A program made the position numbers and the translations under genes. Shown one piece after another: positions 8,417-15,639 of a stretch of DNA of 16,359 nucleotides (position 1 is its first letter; every line of letters begins with the position of its first letter). The stretch spans positions 1 through 16,359 of the forward strand of contig JAKPOE010000436.1 in assembly GCA_029548025.1 (NCBI GenBank), read 5' to 3'. A model generated the notes under the pieces. That model did no database searches and had not been told where the DNA came from. It saw nothing but the letters and a program-made list of their open reading frames with translations. The DNA is from Spirochaetota bacterium (lineage in GTDB: Bacteria > Spirochaetota > UBA4802 > UB4802).

Positions 8417-9760
8417 TTATTTTTTTCCATTTACATATTCTTGAAATGTAATAGGTTTTGACATCTTGATATCTGCATGCTCATATATAAAATCATATGC
8501 GGAATCAAGAATCAAATCACCTTCAATCTCTTCTTTATTACCTTTTTCTTCTACTGTTTTGACAACCTCTTCTTCAGAAACAGTATTACGCTCAGCAACA
8601 GATTTTACAAATTTTTGAAATTGTTCCTCAGACACTTTTAAGTTCTCCAATTCTGCTATTTTGCTCAATGCCATCGCATTTTTAATGTTTTTATCAGCTT
8701 CATCCATAATCGATTTGGATAGCTCTTCCGGATTAATTCCAAATATAGAAGCAAACTCATTTATATCATTGCCAACATTTCCAAATCGTGACTGCAAGCG
8801 TCTAAAAATTGCATACATTTCTTTCTGTATAAGAGATTGAGGAATATCAAATTTGCTGTTTTCAACTATCATCTCTAATATTTTATTCTTCGTTTCATTT
8901 AATGTTTGTGACTTTACATACGTCTCAAGATTTTCACGAATACGGTTTTTTAAATCATCAACCGAATTATATTCACCAACGCTTTTAGCAAAATCATCAT
9001 TGAGTTCAGGTAATTTAAATTCAAAAATTTCCTCAACTTTTACCAGGTAAGTTACTTTTTGACCTTTTAAGTCTTCCACCTCATAATCTTTAGGGTATTT
9101 AACTTTTATCTCTTTTTCTTCATCTTTTTCCATCCCTATTATATCATCATCAATAGCCCATGATTCCTTGCTTTTCCCAACTATTAAATTATGCGAGGTA
9201 AATGCAGCAGCATCAATTTCTTCTTTTGACTTATCATCAATACGTTTCATTTTCAAAGTGACTTGATCGCCCTTTTGCACTTTGATAGTATCACCTTCTT
9301 TTTTGGTAATGGTTGCCATCTTTTCACGCATCGTTTCAATCTCGGCTTCAACGTCTTCATCGGTTACTTTTACTACCTTCTGTTCAACATGGCTTCCTTT
9401 ATATTGACCTAATTCAATAGTAGGAGGAATATCAAATTCAATTTTGAAGGAAAAGGGCTTTCCTTTTTCAACCTTTTCAAAATCAAAAACTGGCTGGCTT
9501 ACTGGCGTATAGCCCTTCTGCTCAATTGTTTCAACATAAGCTGAACGAACAATATTTTCCGAAGTTTCTCCTAAAACGTAATCAGAATATTTTTTTTCTA
9601 CCAGATCAATAGGCGCTTTACCAACTCTGAATCCTTTAATTTCAGCTTTTTTTTGCAACTCTTTTAGTACTCTTGCATATTCTGCATCAATACGATCACC
9701 TGGAACTTCAATATCAAGACGTATTCGAGCATTATCAAGTTTAAACTCTTTAATTTCCAA
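8417..9760 (-). CDS. tig: Trigger factor (ribosome-bound chaperone and peptidyl-prolyl isomerase)
   Basis: Trigger factor binds at the ribosome exit tunnel and shields new chains as they emerge. The 447-residue chain has all three parts: an N-terminal ribosome-binding domain (about 1-115) with the signature GFRVGKAP at 43-50, an FKBP-like isomerase domain (about 155-245), and a helical chaperone domain (about 115-150 and 260-430). The start codon is TTG (minus strand, plus 9758-9760), supported by AGGAG eight bases upstream; the resulting N-terminus MEIKEFKLDNARI fits the family. It is the first gene of the tig-clpP-clpX-lon series, and a promoter candidate with a perfect -10 lies about 60 bases upstream. 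Confidence 0.96.
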   Translation of the reverse strand: MEIKEFKLDNARIRLDIEVPGDRIDAEYARVLKELQKKAEIKGFRVGKAPIDLVEKKYSDYVLGETSENIVRSAYVETIEQKGYTPVSQPVFDFEKVEKGKPFSFKIEFDIPPTIELGQYKGSHVEQKVVKVTDEDVEAEIETMREKMATITKKEGDTIKVQKGDQVTLKMKRIDDKSKEEIDAAAFTSHNLIVGKSKESWAIDDDIIGMEKDEEKEIKVKYPKDYEVEDLKGQKVTYLVKVEEIFEFKLPELNDDFAKSVGEYNSVDDLKNRIRENLETYVKSQTLNETKNKILEMIVENSKFDIPQSLIQKEMYAIFRRLQSRFGNVGNDINEFASIFGINPEELSKSIMDEADKNIKNAMALSKIAELENLKVSEEQFQKFVKSVAERNTVSEEEVVKTVEEKGNKEEIEGDLILDSAYDFIYEHADIKMSKPITFQEYVNGKK

Positions 9761-9768
9761 GGTTAACT

Positions 9769-9773
9769 CTCCT
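9769..9773 (-). promoter_or_regulatory. Ribosome binding site that fixes the TTG start of tig
   Basis: CTCCT on the plus strand gives AGGAG on the minus strand, eight bases before the TTG at 9758-9760. No in-frame ATG nearby gives a better family N-terminus, so this site decides the start. Confidence 0.7.
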
Positions 9774-9823
9774 AATATATGTAATTTTATTTAAAATTAA
9801 GGCTTTATATGTGCTTGATAAAT

Positions 9824-9852
9824 ATTATAAAAAATACTCCTCATAGTGTATA
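9824..9852 (-). promoter_or_regulatory. Candidate promoter of the tig-clpP-clpX-lon series
   Basis: On the minus strand a perfect -10 TATAAT (plus 9824-9829) lies 17 bases from TATACA (plus 9847-9852, 4 of 6 to the -35 consensus). The transcript would start near 9817, giving a leader of about 57 bases. No CIRCE or CtsR-type heat-shock operator was found in the surrounding 240 bases. Confidence 0.4.
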
Positions 9853-10002
9853 AACAAAACGTAAACGTTAATGATTATATATGACTATAAATATAGCACA
9901 TTGATACATTTATAAGCGATATTGTAACTATTAATGATATATTTTATTCTGTAATGTCAGGCGTCAAATATTTTTTAATAATAATTATTCGGCGCATATA
10001 AA

Positions 10003-11640
10003 TTATTTGGGCGCAACACATTCTTGATTTTTCCCAAAAGCTTTTGAGCCATTACTCCTGACAGGGATGATAGTAGAGTGACGCATGGTTATATTTTTAA
10101 GCACATAAATATCCATCATATCAATTCTTTTAGCAAAGCGATAGTTATTGTTAATGAAGTCGTAGAGTGCATGAAAATTTTTTAGCGGGAATTTATCATA
10201 GCCGTAATAACCCGAAGGTGAAGTATCAATAACGACAGCAGGAGGATTTTTCATAACTTCAGCAATAAACTGCTTTCTCAGAAGTTGAATATACGCATTT
10301 ACATTTGCCTGCATATCTTCATTTGATACTCCAAACTGTCGCCCCGAAATATAGTCTGCAATAATGATTTTTGATGCGCATCGTCTATTGGCATAGATAT
10401 ACGCAACAGCACCGGAACCCCATACAAATATGGTATCATCAGGAGCGGTAATTTCAGTTACTGCATGTGCAACATTTTTATACGCATAATCTGATAATGA
10501 ATTACTATCGCCCAGATAATGGTATGTTAATGGAATATTTATCCTTGATGCTGTAAATAGTATCATCATAATAATAAAATATATATATATTTTTTTTAAC
10601 AACGATAGTGTTATATCCTTAATTAATAAACCTCCTAATATTGCAAGTGGTGGAACCAATTGAATAAAGTAATGCCCATACGCCCTCCATCCCAAAAGTA
10701 CCGAAAAACATCCAGCCAACAGCCATAGTATACTTATAAGAGTGATTGGCGTATATTGCTTTTCTTTCAATAAATGAATTGCATGCCTGCCTGCTATGAG
10801 CCATAGAGGTAAACTGCATACTATAAAAATAATAAACCGTGCTATTGCTTTTACTATGGGTACAGTTGTCATTCCGCTCTGTATATATTTAAAATTATAT
10901 AAAAAACCCAATGTAATAAAATCATCCAATGCATTGTTACAATACAAATAGCTTGTTGCCCCAGCCACTACCATTAAAAATCCAGTAGCAATAACAATCA
11001 TATCTTTTAGCTGTTTAACAAACTCTCTTTTTTTATTGGTTGCTTTTGTTATACTAAAAATTGCAAAAATACCATAAACAATTAAAATAACCCCAGCTTT
11101 ATAATTAATAAAAAAAGATATTCCGGCAAAAATACCAGATGTAACTAAAGCTATGTTTGTCTTCCACTTATTGATAATAAAAAGATAGTAACTTATAAAT
11201 GAAATAAGTATTGGTAATGTAAACAGTGTCTCAGTATTGGTTGCGATATACTTTGGTTCATATATATGCATTAAAAAAATAAAAAACAAGCTGGCTGCTT
11301 TAGCCTCATCTATTCCTCTAATGTTTTGTATAAACTTATAGATAATGATTGCACAGCAATAGACAAGTATAATGGTAACAGCATGGACAGCAAAAAGATT
11401 GTTGATTCCAAAAAAATAGAAAACTATGTAATAAAAAAAATAAACTAACAATGGTTTATTATCATACATGTGTACATAGGGAATTCCACCATTAATCCAT
11501 TTATTGGCAAATTCTGCAAAAGCAGCTTCATCAATATCAACTATTGTATGATACAATGCTGGAATACGGAGAACAAATACCAGTAAAAACAAAAAAGTAT
11601 AAAAATATACATTGTTTCTATTTACTATTTTTTTATCCAT
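10003..11640 (-). CDS. Multi-spanning glycosyltransferase, GT39/ArnT-like (PMT_2 type)
   Basis: Enzymes of this type take a sugar from a polyprenyl-phosphate carrier and place it on a lipid, glycan or protein on the outer face of the cytoplasmic membrane. The 545-residue protein has a first membrane helix (about 11-30), then the outer-loop acidic pair Asp37-Glu38 in VDIDEAAF, then YDNKPLL at 59-65, the GT39 pattern of an acidic pair followed by a Lys-Pro segment. About ten further hydrophobic helices follow to near residue 370, and then a soluble C-terminal part (about 395-545) with AVTEITAPDDTIFVWGSG. It overlaps the upstream 565-residue gene by 16 bases, which implies translational coupling. 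Donor sugar and acceptor cannot be read from the sequence. Confidence 0.8.
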   Translation of the reverse strand: MDKKIVNRNNVYFYTFLFLLVFVLRIPALYHTIVDIDEAAFAEFANKWINGGIPYVHMYDNKPLLVYFFYYIVFYFFGINNLFAVHAVTIILVYCCAIIIYKFIQNIRGIDEAKAASLFFIFLMHIYEPKYIATNTETLFTLPILISFISYYLFIINKWKTNIALVTSGIFAGISFFINYKAGVILIVYGIFAIFSITKATNKKREFVKQLKDMIVIATGFLMVVAGATSYLYCNNALDDFITLGFLYNFKYIQSGMTTVPIVKAIARFIIFIVCSLPLWLIAGRHAIHLLKEKQYTPITLISILWLLAGCFSVLLGWRAYGHYFIQLVPPLAILGGLLIKDITLSLLKKIYIYFIIMMILFTASRINIPLTYHYLGDSNSLSDYAYKNVAHAVTEITAPDDTIFVWGSGAVAYIYANRRCASKIIIADYISGRQFGVSNEDMQANVNAYIQLLRKQFIAEVMKNPPAVVIDTSPSGYYGYDKFPLKNFHALYDFINNNYRFAKRIDMMDIYVLKNITMRHSTIIPVRSNGSKAFGKNQECVAPK

Positions 11641-13322
11641 ATCCTGCTTTTCCCAAAATAACCGTTAAATGTATAATGTTCATTAAGATAGCGTATGATT
11701 GCTGGAAAATCATCTAAACTGGCAAAATGTCCAAAATGAATTATTGGCGTTGCATGAATATTAAAGTAAAATAAAGGATCACCTTTTTTTCTATATACCA
11801 TTACCTTCTTTATCATATCAGTAGAACCCACATCTACAAAAAGATCAGGTTTATATTGGATAATTAATTGTATAATATAATTTTCATATTCATGTATATA
11901 GTGTTCATTCCCCTTCTCTCTTTGAACCACTGCATACAGAGCCCTTTCATTCAACCAGTATGAAGGGATAACGGATTCGCCCGTAGTAAAATAATCAATT
12001 TCAGTACCCATTGGCCAGATTAACATTGTGCTGCCAGGATGATTTTTATTAATATATTCAATAGCACGCAATAAACTTTTATGCGGCAACAAATATTCAC
12101 CGTACGAACCAATAATAGCAATTCTGAATATCTCGGTTAACCTACTTTCATTATGCTTTAAATTGGGATTGCATGTATAAATATAGAGATCTTTGTAATG
12201 CCATGCAAAGAAAAATACAATGGTAAACATCAGTTGCATAAATACCATGCGTTTCCCTCTTTCAGAAAACACATAAAGTATTTGCTTTGAAGAAAGGATT
12301 GCAATAGATGGCATTATAGGGATAAAATAATGAACTGATAAACGACCTAAACCAGAAAAAACAAGGATAAAAAAGCATACTGAAACATATAGTATAAATA
12401 ATGTTTTGTAATCTATTTTTTTATTTTTAAAATCATATATAAATTTAGCTATTAGGATAATGCCGGGAAACCAGAAAAAAGCATGAAAAATTGAAAATTG
12501 ATATACTCTCCACAACAGCTTAATCAAAATTGAGAAAATATTAAAACCTCTATTAGCAACATAGGTATACTTGCCCATTATTGCTTTGTAGATATAATCA
12601 ATAAAATCAAAACCAAAATATACATATCCAGCAATTAAAAAGGTTGCAACGGTAACCAATGCACTAGCAATGGCAATGAAAAGATTTTTGTAAAAACGCC
12701 TGTAATCATTGGTATTTAATGATAATGGATATATAAATATAAAATGTGTTAAAATGATAGGCAGGATAAAGATTCCCTGGAATTTAATCAAATACGATGC
12801 AACGATATTGATTACAAGTAATACAATATATATTCTTTTTTTTTCAAATACACATACATAGTAACAATACAGTGCAAAAACGTTAAACAAATTATAAAAT
12901 ATTTCTCCATTAAATGCAAGGTACTCAGTATGATAGCAGGATATAACTGTGCCATATAAGAATGCTGCAAATAACCCCGTTTTAGAATCATACATTTTTT
13001 TTGCTAAAATATAAATGCCATACATTGTCGTTAAAATAAAAAGCAATCCAATAAAATGAAACGATGATGGTGTATCACCAATATAGTTAATAGAAAATTT
13101 CATAAGCTGATGATACAACCATCCCTTATTCATGCTGTATGATAGTCCCAATAAATCACGCTTTGCCAGTAAATATGATGTTAAAACATCAACATGAATA
13201 AAATCAATAATGACCGACGGTAACCGTAAGATTATTGTACTGAAGCAGATACATACAAATACCATGAAGGAGTTTTTGTTAAATAATTTATAAAAAATTT
13301 TAACGGTATTGTTTAGAAACAA
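11625..13322 (-). CDS. Multi-spanning GT39-like membrane protein, divergent active-site loop
   Basis: This 565-residue membrane protein resembles its neighbour in plan: a first helix (about 19-38), an outer loop, about ten more hydrophobic helices to near residue 370, and a soluble C-terminal part (about 385-565) with STMLIWPMGTEIDYF resembling the partner's TIFVWGSGAVAYIY. The first loop reads FIHVDVL (41-47), keeping an Asp (45) but with Val in place of the usual Glu, and NKGWLY (65-70) instead of a Lys-Pro motif. It may have a changed donor or act as a partner rather than an enzyme. The start is TTG at plus 13320-13322, supported by GGAG seven bases upstream; a stop lies ten codons further upstream and no in-frame ATG occurs before residue 20. 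Family assignment is by architecture and is less sure than for the neighbour. Confidence 0.65.
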   Translation of the reverse strand: MFLNNTVKIFYKLFNKNSFMVFVCICFSTIILRLPSVIIDFIHVDVLTSYLLAKRDLLGLSYSMNKGWLYHQLMKFSINYIGDTPSSFHFIGLLFILTTMYGIYILAKKMYDSKTGLFAAFLYGTVISCYHTEYLAFNGEIFYNLFNVFALYCYYVCVFEKKRIYIVLLVINIVASYLIKFQGIFILPIILTHFIFIYPLSLNTNDYRRFYKNLFIAIASALVTVATFLIAGYVYFGFDFIDYIYKAIMGKYTYVANRGFNIFSILIKLLWRVYQFSIFHAFFWFPGIILIAKFIYDFKNKKIDYKTLFILYVSVCFFILVFSGLGRLSVHYFIPIMPSIAILSSKQILYVFSERGKRMVFMQLMFTIVFFFAWHYKDLYIYTCNPNLKHNESRLTEIFRIAIIGSYGEYLLPHKSLLRAIEYINKNHPGSTMLIWPMGTEIDYFTTGESVIPSYWLNERALYAVVQREKGNEHYIHEYENYIIQLIIQYKPDLFVDVGSTDMIKKVMVYRKKGDPLFYFNIHATPIIHFGHFASLDDFPAIIRYLNEHYTFNGYFGKSRIWIKK

Positions 13323-13329
13323 TGCATTT

Positions 13330-13333
13330 CTCC
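13330..13333 (-). promoter_or_regulatory. Ribosome binding site supporting the TTG start of the 565-residue gene
   Basis: CTCC on the plus strand gives GGAG on the minus strand, seven bases before TTG at 13320-13322. The only in-frame alternative ATG is at residue 20, inside the first hydrophobic helix, which would truncate it. Confidence 0.55.
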
Positions 13334-13480
13334 ATTGACATGATTACATATTATGCCAAAATGATGTTAAATTTTTAAATGTACCGTCAACATAATTTTT
13401 TTTATGTATCCAATAAAATTGTATTGTAAAAAACACAGTGCATTAATTTATACTCTCCATGGTGCAATATATTATCAAGT

Positions 13481-13506
13481 TTGTCATATTCTTTGTAAGG
13501 TATAAT
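13481..13506 (+). promoter_or_regulatory. Candidate promoter of the GT2-GtrA gene
   Basis: A perfect -10 TATAAT (13501-13506) lies about 40 bases before the ATG at 13549. The nearest -35-like hexamer is TTGTCA (13481-13486), but the spacer is only 14 bases, shorter than optimal. It lies in the 226-base divergent spacer that must also hold the start signals for the 565-residue gene, for which only weak matches were seen. Confidence 0.3.
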
Positions 13507-13534
13507 AGCAATATTATGCTATGCATTATTTATT

Positions 13535-13540
13535 GAAAGG
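13535..13540 (+). promoter_or_regulatory. Ribosome binding site that decides the start of the GT2-GtrA gene
   Basis: GAAAGG ends eight bases before ATG at 13549. An in-frame TTG two codons earlier (13543) would leave only two bases between the site and the codon, so the ATG is preferred. Confidence 0.6.
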
Positions 13541-13548
13541 AATTGTAT

Positions 13549-14640
13549 ATGGATAATTGCATTTCAATCATAGTACCTACGTATAAAGAAGCAGATAATA
13601 TCTCTGTTCTTGTAGAATCTATTGATAAAGCAATGAGATCAGCAAATCTTAACTATGAGATAATAATTGTTGATGATAATTCAAATGATGGCATTGTAGA
13701 AAAAGTTAAACAATTGAACAAACAAAAATATCCAGTTGCCATTAAAGTAAGAGTTCATGAACGCGGTTTATCTTCAGCAGTTATAGAAGGATTTAAATTA
13801 GCTAAAGGAAATATATATCTGGTTATGGATGCCGATTTAAGCCATCCTCCTGAAAAAATACCTGATATCGTTCAACCTATTATCAGCGGCAAAGCTGAAT
13901 TTGTTGTAGGAAGCAGATTTGTAGAAGGCGGTTCAGCAGAACATTTTAATATATATCGTAAACTCAATGCATGGATTTCAAAGATGTTAGCCATGCCTTT
14001 TACAAAGGTTAAAGATCCAATGGCAGGTTTCTTTGCGTTTGATGCCAGGCTATTAACACCAGAGATACTTCCAATCCTTAACCCTCTTGGTTTTAAAATT
14101 GGACTGGAGATGATAGTTAAGTGCAAACCAAAAACGGTTGTAGAAATTCCAATAACGTTTAAGGAACGTTTATATGGTAAAAGTAAGCTATCAACCCGCG
14201 AGCAGGTTTTGTATTTACTGCATTTAAAACGGCTATTCCATTATAAATATCCATCGATGTATCAATTTTTATTTTTTTCAATAATTGGCGCATCAGGTAT
14301 GATAGTTGATTTAACAACTGTCTTTATTACTTATGAAGTTTTACATATAAAATTTATCATTGCCCGTGCCATTGGCTTTATAATAGCGTTAACATGGAAT
14401 TTCTTTTTAAATAGAAAATTAACCTTCCCCGATTCTCCTCAAAAAAATATTTTTAAGCAATACAGAAACTTTTTTCTTGTATGCAGTATAGGTGGTTTGT
14501 TTAACTGGTTTATTTCGGTATTTTTATACTGGCACTATTCATACTTTAACCAATTTTATTTACTTGCTGCTTTTATAGGGATTTTAGGAGGATTATTGAT
14601 AAACTTCTTTGGTTCAAAGTTTATTGTTTTTGGTAAATAA
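13549..14640 (+). CDS. Polyprenyl-phosphate mannose synthase-like GT2 fused to a GtrA membrane domain
   Basis: The N-terminal part (about 1-230) is a GT2 enzyme of the dolichol/polyprenyl-phosphate mannose synthase type, which moves a sugar from a nucleotide donor to a polyprenyl phosphate on the cytoplasmic face. Visible are IIVPTYKEADN at 7-17, VDDNSNDG at 41-48, the metal-binding MDADLSHPPE at 93-102, KDPMAGFF at 155-162 and YGKSKLS at 209-215. The C-terminal part (about 237-361) is a GtrA domain with four membrane helices and NFFLNRKLTF at 284-293, similar to proteins proposed to help flip lipid-linked sugars. The same fusion is known in Pyrococcus furiosus Dpm. Length 363 residues with the ATG start chosen from its ribosome binding site. 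It diverges from the two GT39-like genes and ends three bases from the next GT2 gene. Mannose is likely by family, not proven. Confidence 0.9.
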   Translation: MDNCISIIVPTYKEADNISVLVESIDKAMRSANLNYEIIIVDDNSNDGIVEKVKQLNKQKYPVAIKVRVHERGLSSAVIEGFKLAKGNIYLVMDADLSHPPEKIPDIVQPIISGKAEFVVGSRFVEGGSAEHFNIYRKLNAWISKMLAMPFTKVKDPMAGFFAFDARLLTPEILPILNPLGFKIGLEMIVKCKPKTVVEIPITFKERLYGKSKLSTREQVLYLLHLKRLFHYKYPSMYQFLFFSIIGASGMIVDLTTVFITYEVLHIKFIIARAIGFIIALTWNFFLNRKLTFPDSPQKNIFKQYRNFFLVCSIGGLFNWFISVFLYWHYSYFNQFYLLAAFIGILGGLLINFFGSKFIVFGK

Positions 14641-14643
14641 TAT

Positions 14644-15519
14644 CTAATCTTTGTTGGCTATCATTTCGGCAATCATTCCTACAGTAAGTATGTTTAAGCC
14701 TGATAGTGTCAAAAGTACTGAAATAGTGTGGATATTCTGATACAGAATTGCCTGCAAAAGCGTTAGTATAATGCCACCCCCAAAAAGAGGAAGGCTAATA
14801 GGCAAAAATATTTTAAGCGGATCAAAAAACATTACAGTACGTATAATAAGCCTGAAAAAGTTTAACGTATCATAAAAAGGTCTAATCTTTGATTTCCCTT
14901 TCCTATGGTTATAGTTAATGGGAATATATTTTACATGACATCCATTAGATAGCATAGCTAAAGTGATAGTTGATGTAAAAGAAAATCCATCAGGAAGAAT
15001 CTTAAAATATTTTTTTACAACATCCTTCTTCATTATCCGCATACCCGAATTTAAATCAGGTATTTTAGTCCCAACCATATAATTTGCCATTTTATTAATA
15101 ACCCATTTGGGTAATTTTCGAATAAATGGAATGTGAACTGACTCGCCTATTCTTGCTCCTACTAACATGTCCAATCCTTCATTGATGACAATTTCAAAAA
15201 ATTCAGGTATGCGTTCGTCTGGATATGTTCCATCCGCATCAGTAATAGCTACGTATTGATGTTTTGAAGCACGTATTCCCGTCTTTAATGCAGCACCATA
15301 ACCTTGATTTTCAGAATGATTAATTACTTTTATATCCTTATTGTTAGGCATCCTTGCTAATATTTTTTCGGTTCCATCTGTAGAGCCGTCATTAACAATG
15401 ATAATCTCCATATCAATATTTTTGCATTTCTTTTTTATTTCCTTTAAATGATTAATGGAATGTTCTATTGCACTAATCTCATTATACACTGGAACTATAA
15501 TTGTTAATCCTGATTTCAT
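14644..15519 (-). CDS. Membrane-anchored GT2 glycosyltransferase (DPM/DPG-synthase-like)
   Basis: This 291-residue enzyme has the GT2 fold (about 1-225): TIIVPVYNE at 6-14, VNDGSTDGT at 42-50, the metal-binding TDADGTYP at 93-100, LNSGMRIM at 156-163 and KGKSKI at 207-212. Two membrane helices follow (about 236-260 and 264-288). This layout resembles polyprenyl-phosphate glucosyl/hexosyl transferases such as GtrB/DPG-synthase-like proteins, so it probably loads a second sugar onto a polyprenyl phosphate at the inner membrane face. The ATG follows GAGG with good spacing. It is 120 bases downstream of the UPF0104-type gene on the same strand and convergent with the GT2-GtrA gene, with a three-base gap and no hairpin. 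The spacer before it holds a TTGACA (minus strand, plus 15584-15589) without a good -10 partner. Confidence 0.88.
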   Translation of the reverse strand: MKSGLTIIVPVYNEISAIEHSINHLKEIKKKCKNIDMEIIIVNDGSTDGTEKILARMPNNKDIKVINHSENQGYGAALKTGIRASKHQYVAITDADGTYPDERIPEFFEIVINEGLDMLVGARIGESVHIPFIRKLPKWVINKMANYMVGTKIPDLNSGMRIMKKDVVKKYFKILPDGFSFTSTITLAMLSNGCHVKYIPINYNHRKGKSKIRPFYDTLNFFRLIIRTVMFFDPLKIFLPISLPLFGGGIILTLLQAILYQNIHTISVLLTLSGLNILTVGMIAEMIANKD

Positions 15520-15639
15520 TGAATCCTCTCTTACATAGTATGTATTAATTTAATTATAAAAAATGAATTGTTATCTTTTTCCATGTCAAGATAATTATTA
15601 CAAAGTATGATTCTTTATCATGTAAATGTAATGGTATAC

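Noticed and set aside
9859..9870. AACGTAAACGTT palindrome upstream of tig as an operator
   Set aside because: Arms are only four bases and it matches no known heat-shock operator such as CIRCE or CtsR sites.
10619..10819. Minus-strand 66-codon frame inside the 545-residue glycosyltransferase gene
   Set aside because: It is in another frame of the same strand within a hydrophobic coding region, with no start signal or domain.
13543..13548. TTG at 13543 as start of the GT2-GtrA gene
   Set aside because: The Shine-Dalgarno sequence at 13535-13540 would be only two bases away, while ATG at 13549 is eight bases away and matches family N-termini.
15584..15589. TTGACA on the minus strand upstream of the 291-residue GT2 gene as a promoter
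   Set aside because: No -10 box with acceptable spacing. The nearest TATAAT is 25 bases away.
15607..15621. Small inverted repeat ATGAT/ATCAT after the UPF0104 gene as a terminator
   Set aside because: Five AT-rich pairs and no T-tract on the minus strand, so too weak to call.
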